Shown here: one piece after another, positions 42,290 to 52,525 of the stretch
Layout of the letters: every line of letters begins with the position of its first letter
Position numbering within the stretch: the stretch's first letter is position 1
Assembly (NCBI GenBank): GCA_024742665.1
Contig: JANSYA010000002.1
Span: 248,001-312,000, forward strand
Direction of reading: 5' to 3'
DNA from: a bacterium
GTDB taxonomy: Bacteria > Spirochaetota > Leptospiria > Leptospirales > Leptonemataceae
DNA: 64,000 nucleotides
The notes under the pieces: model-generated
What the model was told of the DNA's origin: nothing
The model's database searches: none
The model's input: only the letters and a program-made list of their open reading frames with translations
Program-made: the position numbers and the translations under genes

Positions 42290-44110
42290 TTATCCGGCGC
42301 GACCGAGCATCTGCATTAAAAAATCCAGCACTTCGGGCGGGAACGCCCACCGCAGCTTTTGATCGCGCGCGCTGGAGTAAATCAAGAATCGATATTCGCC
42401 GCACTGCAATTCTTCGGCCGGCGCTCCGTAGTTCGCCAGAATCCGACTGCGATTCAAACCGTTTTCGATGATGAAACTGTAGCCAACGCCGGAGCGGTGC
42501 GGCTCATAGTACCGCTCGAAGTTGTTGATCCAGTACATCAAATCCAGCTCGCGCTGCAGCTGATTCACGACCAGCTCACCGCCGCTGAGAAAGCTCAACC
42601 GCTTCGCCGTCCAGTAGTCGCTGAATCCGAAGCGCCCCATGCGCTCCCGACGATCATGAATACACTGCATCGATGGGTACAAAGCCATCGCCGGATCTTT
42701 CTGCGCTGAAAAGTACGGTCGCGAAACAATCGCCTGCGACATAAAAACCAGCAGGCCGACCGCAACGACGAACGCGACAACGCGCACCATCACCCGCTGC
42801 GTATGATCAAAAACAGATGCTCGCGCCGATTCCGATTCCGCTGTTCGCGATCCTTCGGCCAGGACCAGGATCAAACAAAAGACCGCCGGAATCGGAAGCG
42901 CGGCCATAGCGGGCGCGATATATCGCAGAATCAAAGCGGCGCCCGTCGACAGATGTCCGAAAGCGATCATGGCGGACGCAACCAGAACGAACATCGCCGC
43001 GTGCGCAAGCAAAAGCCATGCGATCAACCTTCGCGCGGGAAAGGCCGCGGAGGTTTTCGCGAAACGGGCCGCGAAGAGAAAGGCCAGCACGCTGCCGTAA
43101 AACGGCACGAAAGTGAACGATCCCAGCAGCTCCATCAGATGATCGACATGCGACAGCGAATCCAGAAAGGCCGCCAGGCTGAGCCTGCTCCAGTCGAGAG
43201 CCAGCGGCGTTAACACCAGAACGCGATCCAGGCCGCGCACAATATAGCCGGCGACGAAGACGGCAAGCGCGATCGTTGCCAGGTACCATCCAATGCCGGA
43301 CAAATTTTTCCAGCCCAACGCGGGCAGAGTCAAGAGCACGGGCAAGAGCGCGGTCACGTAAAACATGCGATCCGACGCGAGCATGAGCGCGACGAGAATC
43401 CCCAAACCGACAAGATACATCCATCGCGACAGGCTCGGGCGCTCGAACGCGAAAGCGAACACGAACGAAGCACGCGTTCGCCTGGGAGAATCGCTGGCCG
43501 GCGAAGACGACTCGTAAGATTCACCGCTGAAAAATTTCAGGCTCAGTCCCATACATACGGGCAACATAAAAACGCAGGTCGCATGAAAGCTGGGCACCAG
43601 CAGGAAATCCAGAAAGCGACGATCCAGGCCGAGAGCGATCCAGGCGAATACGGTCGATCCACCGAGCGGCGCTGCGAGATTGAGCAGCGTGCGAGTTCGC
43701 AGACTGAGTTGCGCAATGCCGATTCGTTCAAGCAAGACCCGAAAAAACCAGGCGTAGGCGAGCATCCAGGTGAGGCCCATCAGGCCGCCGCTCAATACTA
43801 CAATGTCGATCGGCGCTCCGCCGAATACGCGCACGACAGAGGTCGCCAACAACACCAGCAAGAAATCCGGAAACAAACAATTCGCGGGCGGCGGCTTCCA
43901 GCTTCGAATGGGAAAACCTTCCAGTAAGTCCTGAGCAAACAGGTGCAGATACAGCGCGTCGCTATTCAGCAGATTGTTGTCGATATCCGCTTCGAGCACG
44001 CGCAGCAGCGCCAGGCAGAGCAAAGCCAGCGCGAAAGCCCACAGCAATCCAGGGATCGCGTATCGCGCGAATCGATTCGATCCGGCGGACTCCCTGTGAT
44101 GAGCGGGCAT
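42290..44110 (-). CDS. Polytopic membrane protein, about 12 helices
   Basis: A 606-residue inner membrane protein. I count about 12 hydrophobic helices between residues 15 and 465 and a soluble C-terminal part of about 130 residues (MQCIHDRRERMGRFGFSDYWTAKRLSFL ... CGEYRFLIYSSA). An acidic, conserved-looking first loop (LEADIDNNLLNSDALYLHLFAQDLLEG) follows helix 1, as in GT-C glycosyltransferases, where the first loop carries a catalytic Asp. The GT-C idea is inference; I do not recognise a precise family. It is divergent from the FecR-OmpA gene. Confidence 0.7.
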   Translation of the reverse strand: MPAHHRESAGSNRFARYAIPGLLWAFALALLCLALLRVLEADIDNNLLNSDALYLHLFAQDLLEGFPIRSWKPPPANCLFPDFLLVLLATSVVRVFGGAPIDIVVLSGGLMGLTWMLAYAWFFRVLLERIGIAQLSLRTRTLLNLAAPLGGSTVFAWIALGLDRRFLDFLLVPSFHATCVFMLPVCMGLSLKFFSGESYESSSPASDSPRRTRASFVFAFAFERPSLSRWMYLVGLGILVALMLASDRMFYVTALLPVLLTLPALGWKNLSGIGWYLATIALAVFVAGYIVRGLDRVLVLTPLALDWSRLSLAAFLDSLSHVDHLMELLGSFTFVPFYGSVLAFLFAARFAKTSAAFPARRLIAWLLLAHAAMFVLVASAMIAFGHLSTGAALILRYIAPAMAALPIPAVFCLILVLAEGSRTAESESARASVFDHTQRVMVRVVAFVVAVGLLVFMSQAIVSRPYFSAQKDPAMALYPSMQCIHDRRERMGRFGFSDYWTAKRLSFLSGGELVVNQLQRELDLMYWINNFERYYEPHRSGVGYSFIIENGLNRSRILANYGAPAEELQCGEYRFLIYSSARDQKLRWAFPPEVLDFLMQMLGRAG

Positions 44111-44236
44111 ACTTCAGATCGATCGGGCGCGCGTCGACTGTCAATGAAAATGCGCGAGCGAGAGGCGCGATCAGCCGCGAAGGTCCGCACGTATTCCGGG
44201 TTGACCGTCTGCCCGGCGTGCCCGAGAATATCGCGC

Positions 44237-45316
44237 ATGAATCGGTTTACGAAGCAAAGTCTGCTAATCGGCGGCGCCATTTTCGCCGTGTGCGTCGTGG
44301 CTCTATTCGCGTACATTCTACGAGAACGCATCTACTATCGCTCGCCGATTTTGCTGATCAGCGCGCCGCGCATCACCTTCGCCGCGGGCGACGTCAAATA
44401 TCGCGAGCAGAGCTCCGAAGACTGGCGTAGCGCGACGGTCGGCAGTCTGCTCGCTACAGGATATGAAATCGAAACCGGCCCCGAGTCGGCCGCCGATATC
44501 CGCTTCCAATCTCGCACGGCTCTGCGCGTAAAGGCCGACTCGCATATCGTATTGGATGAAGCGACGATTCGCGGCATCAGTCTGCGACTGCATCGCGGGC
44601 GTTTTTACGGGCAATTCAAACGCCTGTTTCAACAGCAACGCATTCAGGTCGCGACGCCGACTGCGACGACCTACGTGCGCGGAACCGAGCTGGGATTCGA
44701 AGTTCTGGAAGTGGACCCCGCGGATCTCGAAAGCGCGACGGATGCGACAAACGCCAGGCCGGCGGACGAAGATACGCAAAAGATTCCGGCGACTCTCGTG
44801 CACGCGCTGTCCGGCATCGTTGAAGTTTTGAATCCGGAATTCGAAGACGCCAGAACTATTCTCTCATACCAGAACAGCACGCTCGTTCCAGCCGGCGGAC
44901 CGCCGCAGGAACCGACGCAACTCAGCGACAGCGAAGTGCAACGTATGCGACGCATCTTGAATTCGATTCACTACGAAGACGTGCTGCTCATTACAAACCA
45001 GCTGCAGTTTGAATTCGCGAGCGCCGAGCTGCTGCCCGAGTCCGCGCAAGAACTCGACAAGATCGCGGAGCTCTTAGAGGAAAGCACGGATCGCGTGCGC
45101 ATTGAAGGACACACCGACGACGTTGGCAGCGCGGCGGCGAACTACCGACTGTCCCTGGCTCGCGCCCGCGCGATTCGCCGCGCGCTGATCGAACGCGGAG
45201 TCCCGGCGAATCGTTTATTGATCGGCGGGCACGGAGAAACCAAACCAATCGCAGAAAACGACACGGAGTCCGGCCGCCAGGAAAACCGCCGGGTGGAATT
45301 CTTGATCATTGAATAA
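44237..45316 (+). CDS. FecR-domain / OmpA-domain fusion protein
   Basis: The start at 44237 gives 359 residues: a membrane anchor at about 9-29, a FecR-like beta domain at about 40-165 (SAPRITFAAGDVKYREQSSEDWRSATVGSLLATGYEIETGPESAADIRF ... VATPTATTYVRGTELGFEV), a loop and an OmpA peptidoglycan-binding domain at about 245-359 (FEFASAELLPESAQELDKIAELLEESTDRVRIEGHTDDVGSAAANYRLSLARARAIRRALIERG, NRRVEFLI). The fusion fits a periplasmic protein that holds the wall and presents a FecR surface. FecR here is not next to a sigma factor or TonB receptor, so the classical iron-signalling role is unlikely. Confidence 0.87.
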   Translation: MNRFTKQSLLIGGAIFAVCVVALFAYILRERIYYRSPILLISAPRITFAAGDVKYREQSSEDWRSATVGSLLATGYEIETGPESAADIRFQSRTALRVKADSHIVLDEATIRGISLRLHRGRFYGQFKRLFQQQRIQVATPTATTYVRGTELGFEVLEVDPADLESATDATNARPADEDTQKIPATLVHALSGIVEVLNPEFEDARTILSYQNSTLVPAGGPPQEPTQLSDSEVQRMRRILNSIHYEDVLLITNQLQFEFASAELLPESAQELDKIAELLEESTDRVRIEGHTDDVGSAAANYRLSLARARAIRRALIERGVPANRLLIGGHGETKPIAENDTESGRQENRRVEFLIIE

Positions 45317-45403
45317 TCGCTCGCCTCTGACTAAAATCAAACATAGGTCTGCCTGGAAAGTCTTGACCGGTTGGCTTGCGAGTCACCAGTCAGCAACACG
45401 GGT

Positions 45404-47932
45404 ATGACTGTACGTTTCGCCAGTGTGTTATTAGTGTTTTTTACACTATCGACATGTACAAACGCGGCGGTGGACGAAGGCGATACGATGACCGGCTTCG
45501 TCATCGCGAACGGGCAACTCGACTTAAGCACGGCTTCGACGTATGATATGCGACGTGGCATTCTGCTCGAAGGCGAATGGGAATTCGTACCCCACACGCT
45601 GATCGCCCCCGAAGACCTGACCGCGCGTGTCGCGTCTGTCGATTGGAAGCGAGTCCAGGTCCCGGGCCATTGGAACGCGGCCTTCGCTCCGAACGTGCAG
45701 GCCGTACCGAAAGATCTGCGGGCATCCTGGCGGAACCTGGGAACGTATCGATTGCGTCTGCTGTTACCGGCAGGCGCGGATTCCGCCGATGCGCTCGACT
45801 TCGCCCTGCGCATCGGCAACGTGCACACGGCTTATCGTCTCTTCGTAAACGGCCGCCTGCTTGCGACCGTCGGTCGCCCCGGCCCCACCGCCGAAAGCAC
45901 TGTGCCGCAGTTTCGACCGCTGGTTGTGCCCCTGTCTTCGGCGCTGATTGCGGCGGAAAATGAAATCGTATTTCAAGTCGCGGGTTTTCATCATCGCAAC
46001 GGCGGACTGTGGAAACCGCCGCTGCTCGGCGATCGTGAAACGCTCGAAGCTGATTTCGCCGCGGGCGTCGCTTCGGAGTGGATACTATTCGGTTTGCATC
46101 TGGGCATTGCCGTGCTGTTCGTATTTCTGTATTCGGGTTCCCGACGTCATATTGAGCTCTTGATTTTCGCGGGCCTGAGCGCGCTGATCGCGATTCGTTC
46201 GATCCTCACTCAGAACCGCGCGCTGATCCAGCTGTATCCCGACTTCGATTTCGCCTGGGGCTACCGCCTCGAATATCTGAGCTTCGTTTTGATTCCGCCG
46301 CTCTTTGCGCTGCTGTTTTATTCGATGTTCGCGATGCTCCATCGCGGAGTGCGTCTGTGCGTCCTTGCAAACGCCGCGATCGGTATAGCGCTGGCCTCAA
46401 TTATAATGCTTACGCCGGCTCGCGTCTATACCCAGGTCTTCGCCGTCGCGCTCGCACAGATTCTATTCGCCGCAATCCTCATGTTATTGCTTTTGTTTTC
46501 CGCCGTGCGGCGCGGCGAATTCGAAGCGAAGCTGCTGGTGATTGCGACAGTCATCGTCGTCGCCGCGACAATCCATGACGATTTACACAATCGCAATGTG
46601 ATCCAGAGCGTCTACCTGGCGACGAGCGCTTTCATGGCTTTCGTCTTATTCATGGCCGGCCTGTTGAGCTATCGCGTGCGGCGCGTCGAACAGGATCGCA
46701 AAAACGCCGAGGCCCGCTACGCGGCCCGCAGCGAATTCTTCTCGATGATGAGTCATGAATTGCGCACTCCCCTGCACGCGCTGATGGGAATGATGCAGCT
46801 GATGGAAGAAACAAATCTGCCTGAACCCCGACAGCTTGAATATATGCGGATCATGAAAGGCGGCGGCGAATCTCTGCTCGCCCTGGTGAACGACATCCTC
46901 GATCTCTCGCGGGTCGAGGCCGGCAAAATGAGCTTTCGCCGCGAAAGCATTGAGCTGAGGCCCTTCCTCGATGAAACCATCTCAAGCTTTCGCGGGCAGG
47001 CCCGACAAAAGAATCTGCAGCTCATATTACATCTCGAAGATCGCCTGCCGAAAATGATCGCGGGCGACGCCTTTCGCATTCGCCAGATCGTCGCGAACCT
47101 GCTGGGCAACGCCCTGAAATTCACCGCTGACGGGCAAGTCGAACTCCGTTGCCTGGTCGAAGACTCAGAAGCGGCGAATAAAAGACCCCACATAGTTTTT
47201 GACGTTCGCGATACCGGTGCCGGAATTCCCCGGGAAAATCAACAGTCGATCTTCGAAAGCTTTCGCCAGGCCGATACGCCAGCCAGCCAGGGGCCGGGTA
47301 AAGCGATCGCCGGGACCGGCCTCGGCCTGGCCATCTGCCGGCAGCTTGTCGAAGGCATGGGCGGTCAAATCGGCGTGGAAAGCGAAGTCGGGCACGGCAG
47401 TCGCTTCTGGTTTCGCCTGCCACTCATAGGCGTCGATCAAAGCGCCGCGGACCAAACGCCCGCAAGCGAGTCAAAGCCCGGCGACAGCGAAACGAATTTC
47501 GATATTAGCGCCAGGATTCTGCTGGCGGACGACGATGAAATTTCGCGCATGCTGCTGCAGCGTTTTTTATATTCGAAGAACGATATCGACAACGAACGCA
47601 CTCGAATCGAAATCGACGCGGTCGAGAACGGCCGCCTGGCTTTTGAAAAATTTCGCGACCACGAAGAAGCTTATTACGACATCGTGCTTCTGGATATGCA
47701 GATGCCCGAACTGAACGGAAACGAAGCCATGCAGGCGATGCGCAAACTGGAAGCGGAAACCAATCGAAAAAAAATCCCCGCCATCGCCGTAACGGCGAAC
47801 GCCATGGAAGACGACGTCCAGCGCACGCGCGAAGCCGGTTTCGACGGCTTCGTTCCCAAGCCCGTGAACAAAGCGGAGCTGCGCCGCGTCGTCTATTCGA
47901 CACTCCTGGCGAACCGCTCCAGCGCTTCTTGA
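45404..47932 (+). CDS. 7TMR-DISM hybrid histidine kinase
   Basis: From the ATG at 45404 the protein has 842 residues. Order: signal peptide with a lipobox-like LSTC at 15-18, a carbohydrate-binding-like extracellular domain (7TMR-DISMED2 type, about 45-215, VQVPGHWN and YRLFVNGRLLATVG), seven membrane helices (about 225-425), HisKA with phospho-His451 (FFSMMSHELRTPLHAL), HATPase with LGNALKF, DTGAGIP and GTGLGLAI, and a C-terminal receiver with Asp764 (IVLLDMQMP) and KPVNKAEL. It autophosphorylates and passes phosphate to its own receiver and presumably to a separate Hpt or regulator not seen here. Ligand unknown. Confidence 0.93.
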   Translation: MTVRFASVLLVFFTLSTCTNAAVDEGDTMTGFVIANGQLDLSTASTYDMRRGILLEGEWEFVPHTLIAPEDLTARVASVDWKRVQVPGHWNAAFAPNVQAVPKDLRASWRNLGTYRLRLLLPAGADSADALDFALRIGNVHTAYRLFVNGRLLATVGRPGPTAESTVPQFRPLVVPLSSALIAAENEIVFQVAGFHHRNGGLWKPPLLGDRETLEADFAAGVASEWILFGLHLGIAVLFVFLYSGSRRHIELLIFAGLSALIAIRSILTQNRALIQLYPDFDFAWGYRLEYLSFVLIPPLFALLFYSMFAMLHRGVRLCVLANAAIGIALASIIMLTPARVYTQVFAVALAQILFAAILMLLLLFSAVRRGEFEAKLLVIATVIVVAATIHDDLHNRNVIQSVYLATSAFMAFVLFMAGLLSYRVRRVEQDRKNAEARYAARSEFFSMMSHELRTPLHALMGMMQLMEETNLPEPRQLEYMRIMKGGGESLLALVNDILDLSRVEAGKMSFRRESIELRPFLDETISSFRGQARQKNLQLILHLEDRLPKMIAGDAFRIRQIVANLLGNALKFTADGQVELRCLVEDSEAANKRPHIVFDVRDTGAGIPRENQQSIFESFRQADTPASQGPGKAIAGTGLGLAICRQLVEGMGGQIGVESEVGHGSRFWFRLPLIGVDQSAADQTPASESKPGDSETNFDISARILLADDDEISRMLLQRFLYSKNDIDNERTRIEIDAVENGRLAFEKFRDHEEAYYDIVLLDMQMPELNGNEAMQAMRKLEAETNRKKIPAIAVTANAMEDDVQRTREAGFDGFVPKPVNKAELRRVVYSTLLANRSSAS

Positions 47933-47963
47933 CGCCGGCTGCGAAGGCCCGGGCGCGACGCCT

Positions 47964-49034
47964 TTATAAACGCTCGATCGTATAGTCTTTCGAAGCTAAC
48001 AGCGCGATCATGCCGTCCGGCCCGATCAAATGACCGGCCCCCACGACGACGAAACAAACGCGCTCCCCCGCCAGATAGGTCCGAACGCGCTTCGCCATTT
48101 CAATATTACGATCGGTGAAGATGGCTTTGTAAGCGCCCCTGAGCTTCGGATCGTCGCGCAGGTCGCTCAGAACTTTCGTTTCAATATACTCTTCGTCGCC
48201 TTCGCGCCAGGCCCGCAGCATGGGCCGCATATACTGCGCGTCTTCGCCTTCGTACAGCGTCCGGCGCAGAAATTCGATCTGCTCAGCCTCCGGACGATCG
48301 GCGAGCATGCGCAGCTGGCCCTCGGCTGTTTCCAGCCCTTCGATAGTTTTATTGCTTTCACTCTTCGCTGCTTTGTGAAAATAAAAATCGATGCCGTACT
48401 GCTGTTCGTATCCGAATTTCTGCAATCGCAGCTGCGAAACAGTCATTTGAATCAGCCAGGGCTTCATCGCCTGCACCAGGCGAAAATCCATACCCAGCTT
48501 CTTAAACTCCGCCGCAAGATCCGCATGCAGGTCGGCCGGCAAGACCTGTTTCAGTGTGCGCCCGTCTTTATATACGCCGTGCTCGGCGACCAGCTTGCGC
48601 ATGGCGGCCGGCCTCACGTCGTCCATGTCGATTTCCAGCGCGAGCACTTCCGATTCTTCGAAAGCCGAGAGGATCGCGTCGCTCAGGGGATACAGAGATT
48701 TGTCGGCCACGTGTATCGAGCCGAGTAAATAGACGGTTGTGGTTTTCGACTGTAGACGCCACAGAAATCCTCTCGACGCTTTCGCCGACTCCGCGTCTGC
48801 GTCGGACGCAGCGGCCTCGGCCGATTCGACTTCATCGCCGTCGCTCTTTGGTTTTTCTAAGGCCGCATCGTCGTCCGGAGCCGGCTGTAACAGTGCGTCT
48901 CTTTCAGAATTCTCCCGCTCCATTTCGGCCGGAGTCTCGGCGAAGGCCTGATAGGATCCGGCGAACAAAGCGCATGTGAAAAGGATGAAGGCGATGGCCG
49001 CGATTCGGAGGCGGTCGAAATTCAAAAGGCTCAT
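47964..49034 (-). CDS. TraB/GumN-family protein, exported
   Basis: The start at 49034 avoids overlap with murI and gives 356 residues. A signal peptide (about 8-30) leads to an acidic low-complexity linker (residues 35-88), then the TraB/GumN domain: FLWRLQSKTTTVYLLGSIHVADKSLYPL, EVLALEIDM, GIDFYFHKAAK, TIEGLETAEGQLRMLA and CFVVVGAGHLIGPDGMIALLASKDYTIERL. The conserved GSIHV, EGLE.Q and GAGHLxG blocks resemble the TIKI metalloprotease fold and erythromycin-esterase/haem-binding relatives. Peptidase activity is suspected in the family but not established. It is the last gene of the lysC-murI run. Confidence 0.85.
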   Translation of the reverse strand: MSLLNFDRLRIAAIAFILFTCALFAGSYQAFAETPAEMERENSERDALLQPAPDDDAALEKPKSDGDEVESAEAAASDADAESAKASRGFLWRLQSKTTTVYLLGSIHVADKSLYPLSDAILSAFEESEVLALEIDMDDVRPAAMRKLVAEHGVYKDGRTLKQVLPADLHADLAAEFKKLGMDFRLVQAMKPWLIQMTVSQLRLQKFGYEQQYGIDFYFHKAAKSESNKTIEGLETAEGQLRMLADRPEAEQIEFLRRTLYEGEDAQYMRPMLRAWREGDEEYIETKVLSDLRDDPKLRGAYKAIFTDRNIEMAKRVRTYLAGERVCFVVVGAGHLIGPDGMIALLASKDYTIERL

Positions 49035-49038
49035 GAGA

Positions 49039-49866
49039 TCAACCCAGACTGACTTCTTCGATTTTTGCAACCGGAATCCCGGCGAGCAAATTCTCCAGAT
49101 CGTTCATTTGATCGGTCAGGTCGGTCAGCTCGATGCGCAGATTGCCGGCCCCCGGCGCGGCGGCTTCAGACTGCAGCTCTTCCGCCTGCAATAAATCGGC
49201 CACCGCTGCGGCGGTTTCGCGCGACGAATCCACGAGCTCCAGGCCGGGGAATTCGCTTTGAATCGCGGACTTCAGCAGCGGATAGTGGGTGCAGCCGAGC
49301 ACGACTGTGTCGACTTCTTCGCGCTGCATTTCCGACAGATACTCCTGGATGATTAAACGCGTGGCGCGCTTGTCCTGCCAGCCCTCTTCGACCAGGGGCA
49401 CGAACAGCGGACAGGCCTTGCTGAAAATCTGCGCCTCCGGCTTACGTTCCAGAATGCGGCGGGCGTACTCGCCGGACTTGATCGTCGAGCGGGTGCCCAA
49501 AACGCCCAGGCGTTGATTGCGACTGCGTTTGATCAAAGCGGCGACGCCCGGTTCGATTACGCCGATCACCGGCACCGGCGTTTCGCGCTGCGCCAGCCGA
49601 TCGCGCAACAAAGCTTCGGCGTGAGCGGTCGCCGTATTACAGGCGATCACTAATAGTTTAATATCATGGGTTAGCAGATGATCCGCGACTTCGGCGCTGT
49701 AGCGCTGGACGATTCGCGGAGACTTCGCGCCGTAGGGGACTCGCGCGGTATCGCCGAAATAGATAAAGCGTTCGCCGGGCAGAGCGCGCACCAGTTCACC
49801 CAGCACGGTCAGACCGCCCAGACCGGAATCGAATACGCCGATCGGGCGATTCGGATTCGCGCTCAC
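49039..49866 (-). CDS. murI: Glutamate racemase
   Basis: The 275-residue enzyme makes D-glutamate for peptidoglycan. The family marks are present: IGVFDSGLGGLTVLGELVRALP, YFGDTARVPYGAKSP, first catalytic Cys76 in LLVIACNTATAHA and second Cys192 in VVLGCTHYPLL. GVLGTRSTIKSGEY is also typical. A C-terminal extension of about 40 residues beyond the usual end is Glu/Ala-rich. It starts three bases after lysC ends, joining a DAP/lysine pathway kinase with a wall precursor enzyme. Confidence 0.95.
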   Translation of the reverse strand: MSANPNRPIGVFDSGLGGLTVLGELVRALPGERFIYFGDTARVPYGAKSPRIVQRYSAEVADHLLTHDIKLLVIACNTATAHAEALLRDRLAQRETPVPVIGVIEPGVAALIKRSRNQRLGVLGTRSTIKSGEYARRILERKPEAQIFSKACPLFVPLVEEGWQDKRATRLIIQEYLSEMQREEVDTVVLGCTHYPLLKSAIQSEFPGLELVDSSRETAAAVADLLQAEELQSEAAAPGAGNLRIELTDLTDQMNDLENLLAGIPVAKIEEVSLG

Positions 49867-49869
49867 GGC

Positions 49870-51105
49870 TTAAGATCCGGCGGCGGCGTTTTTGTCGCCC
49901 AGGTCGAAGGCTTTGTGTAAGGCCTCAAGGGCTTTGCGGCCCTGATCCGGATGTACAACAACCGAAAGTTTAATCTCGGAGGTGCTGATCATTTCGATAT
50001 TCGCGCCGGTTTCCGCCAGGGCCTGGAACATCTTCGCGGCCACGCCCGAGTGGGACTTCATGCCGACGCCGACCGCCGAAACGATCGCTACTTTTTCTTC
50101 GACTTCAATATCGCCTTTGCCGAGACCAGAAATCCACTCCTGGACCATGGCCCGGGCCTGCAGGAGATCCTTTTGCGGCACAGTGAATGAGATCGTGTTA
50201 TGATCATCGCGGCCGGTGGACTGCACGATCATGTCGACGTTGATGTCGGCTTCGGCCATGCGACTGAACAGATCGGCGGCGAGACCCGGCCGGTCCGGCA
50301 CGTCGATTACCGAGATTCGCGCTTCGTCGCTCTTGAGCGATACGCCGCGCACCAAGACCTTTTCCATAACCTGCTCCTCCGACACTACCAGCGTGCCCTT
50401 CGAGTTATTAAAACTGGAACGAACGTGAATCGTCACGCCGTACTTCGAAGCCATCTCAACGCTGCGACTGTGCAAAACGCCCGCGCCCAGTCGCGCGAGT
50501 TCCAGCATCTCTTCGTAGCTGATGCGTTCGACTTTGCGCGCTTCCGGAACCTTGTTCGGGTCGGTCGTATAGACGCCGTCCACGTCGGTATAGATCTCGC
50601 ACTCGCTCGCGCCAAGAGCAACGGCCATCGCGACAGCCGAAGTGTCGCTGCCGCCGCGACCGAGGGTCGTGATATTAAATTCTTCGTCTACGCCCTGGAA
50701 ACCCGCGACTAAACAAACTTTTTTCTGGGCGAGACTTGCGCGAATGCGTTCGGCGTCGATCGACTCGATCCGCGCGTCGGTGTGGCGGTTGTTCGTCCGA
50801 ATGCCGACCTGCGCTCCCGTAAAAGAAATCGCCGGCACGCCCAGAGATTCGAGAGCCATCGCCATCAGCGCGATCGAAACCTGCTCGCCGGTCGAAAGCA
50901 GCATGTCCATCTCGCGTTTGCTGGGTCGCTGACTCAGGGCGGCGGCGAGACTGACGAGATGATCGGTGCTCTTGCCCATTGCCGACAGCACCACGACCAG
51001 ATCGTGACCCTGGGTATAATAGGTTTTGATGCGATTGGCGACGTTGTGAATGCGATCCGTATCGCCTACGGAAGTGCCGCCAAATTTCTGAACGATCAGT
51101 GCCAT
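49870..51105 (-). CDS. lysC: Aspartokinase, lysine-sensitive type
   Basis: With the start at 51105 the protein has 411 residues. KFGGTSVGD (7-15) and [12 protein letters not shown] form the kinase start; [17 protein letters not shown] and [14 protein letters not shown] are the aspartate and ATP sites. From about 265 follow two ACT domains ([26 protein letters not shown] and [46 protein letters not shown]) that bind lysine or threonine. The enzyme phosphorylates aspartate for lysine, threonine, methionine and diaminopimelate synthesis. It heads an operon with murI. Confidence 0.95.
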   Translation of the reverse strand: MALIVQKFGGTSVGDTDRIHNVANRIKTYYTQGHDLVVVLSAMGKSTDHLVSLAAALSQRPSKREMDMLLSTGEQVSIALMAMALESLGVPAISFTGAQVGIRTNNRHTDARIESIDAERIRASLAQKKVCLVAGFQGVDEEFNITTLGRGGSDTSAVAMAVALGASECEIYTDVDGVYTTDPNKVPEARKVERISYEEMLELARLGAGVLHSRSVEMASKYGVTIHVRSSFNNSKGTLVVSEEQVMEKVLVRGVSLKSDEARISVIDVPDRPGLAADLFSRMAEADINVDMIVQSTGRDDHNTISFTVPQKDLLQARAMVQEWISGLGKGDIEVEEKVAIVSAVGVGMKSHSGVAAKMFQALAETGANIEMISTSEIKLSVVVHPDQGRKALEALHKAFDLGDKNAAAGS

Positions 51106-51182
51106 TCCGTCGACAGAATTCTGCAAACCGACAGTACGGCAAATAGAAATTTCCGGCGCCCTGCCCGGAAGCAAGCCCGCGC

Positions 51183-51782
51183 TCAGCCGGAACTGGACCT
51201 GATGTACTTCGCCTTGAGCGAATCCACGAGACGCTGGACGTGGCCGGGATCGTTTGTCGCGCGCTTGATAATCAGCGAACCGTGCAGAGCGTCGAGAATC
51301 CAGGCGGCGGCCGCGGCCGGATCTTCATCGACGACTTGCAGCTCTTTGTTTTCCCGGCCCCGGCGTAGAATCCCTTCCAGCCAGCTCTGGTGATCCTGAA
51401 AGAAAGCGGCGACTTCGGTCTGCATCGTTTTCGGCAGCGCCATGAATTCGCCGGACAGAGCGCCGCACAGACAGATCTTATCTTTCGTTGCGCCGAAATC
51501 TAAATACGGCACAAAATAAAACGCGAGAGCGTCCGCCGCCGTCTTCTCCGGATCGCGAGCGATGTCGTCCAGCATGCTCGAAAAATTACTGCGATAGCGG
51601 CGCACGACCGCGCGCCCCAGAGCCGCCTTGCTCGCATAATGATGTACGATGCTCGGCTTTTTGATGCCGACCTTCTTCGCAATGTCTTCGAAGCTGATCG
51701 CGTTATAGCCCCGACGCTGGATCAGGTCTTGCGCGACTTCTAGAATTCGTTCGGCGGTATTCGTTTGCTCCGTGCGCGGCAT
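51183..51782 (-). CDS. TetR-family transcriptional regulator
   Basis: A 199-residue regulator. Residues 8-54 are the TetR helix-turn-helix ([51 protein letters not shown]). The rest is helical, with [35 protein letters not shown] typical of the AcrR/TetR_C group that senses small molecules. It is the third gene of a MAPEG-SDR-TetR run, two bases after the SDR gene, so it probably controls its own operon from the palindrome at 52980-52997. Confidence 0.9.
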   Translation of the reverse strand: MPRTEQTNTAERILEVAQDLIQRRGYNAISFEDIAKKVGIKKPSIVHHYASKAALGRAVVRRYRSNFSSMLDDIARDPEKTAADALAFYFVPYLDFGATKDKICLCGALSGEFMALPKTMQTEVAAFFQDHQSWLEGILRRGRENKELQVVDEDPAAAAAWILDALHGSLIIKRATNDPGHVQRLVDSLKAKYIRSSSG

Positions 51783-51784
51783 AG

Positions 51785-52486
51785 TTAGAACGATTCGCCC
51801 GCCGGTCGAAAATCGACTTCGTGCGTCCAGCTCGAAGGTTTCTGAGCGATCAGGGCCATATAAGCTTCGACCAGATCATCCGGATCCATACATTTTTCGA
51901 GCGGCATTCCGAATTCGTTTTGCGCCCGGTCCCCGCGAATGACGCCGTCGATCACCGTATGCACGACGTGAACGCCCCGCGGACCATAGGCCCGGGCGAG
52001 AGATTGCGCGAGACCCCGCAGCGCGAATTTCGACGCGGCGAAGGCCGCGGATTTCGGGCCGGCCTTCACCGAAGCCGTCGCCCCGGTGAAGATCAAAGTA
52101 CCCGACGAAGCTGCGAGCATATCGGGCAGTACCTGCTGCGTCGCAAGCGTCGCGCCCAGACAGCTCGTGCGCCAGAGCGCTTCGAATTCAGCCGCCGCAA
52201 TCTCCAGAAAATCACGCAGCACCAGCTGCGCGGCGTTGTGAATCAATAGATTCGGCGCGCCGCACTCAGTTTTGATCTGCGCGAAAGTGCTTACGACCGC
52301 CGCCTCATCGCCCACGTCGCACGCATACGATCGAAAGCGATCGGGATGCTGACTCTGAAACTGACGCCCGAAACTTTCGCTACGCGAAAGCCCCGCCACA
52401 GTATAGCCCGTCTGCATGAGTCGCAGGGCCAGGCCTTCGGACAGGCCCGCGCCAAAGCCGGTTATGACGGCAATCGAATCGGCCAT
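51785..52486 (-). CDS. Short-chain dehydrogenase/reductase, atypical active site
   Basis: A 233-residue SDR with a Rossmann start (AVITGFGAGLSEGLALRL), CDVGDEAAV and LLIHNAA (NAG-like) blocks. At the active site the segment reads FTGATASVKAGPKSAAFAASKFALRGLAQSLAR: the catalytic Tyr of YxxxK is Phe149 (F-A-A-S-K), and the usual Ser position carries Ala136. The neighbouring proton relay is thus missing. I recall bacterial SDRs with GATAS and FAxxK patterns, so this is a known but poorly understood subgroup that may bind rather than reduce its ligand. It is the middle gene of the MAPEG-SDR-TetR operon. Confidence 0.87.
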   Translation of the reverse strand: MADSIAVITGFGAGLSEGLALRLMQTGYTVAGLSRSESFGRQFQSQHPDRFRSYACDVGDEAAVVSTFAQIKTECGAPNLLIHNAAQLVLRDFLEIAAAEFEALWRTSCLGATLATQQVLPDMLAASSGTLIFTGATASVKAGPKSAAFAASKFALRGLAQSLARAYGPRGVHVVHTVIDGVIRGDRAQNEFGMPLEKCMDPDDLVEAYMALIAQKPSSWTHEVDFRPAGESF

Positions 52487-52525
52487 GAACGTCGCCTCCT
52501 GAATCTTCGCATCACTCTGAAAGGA

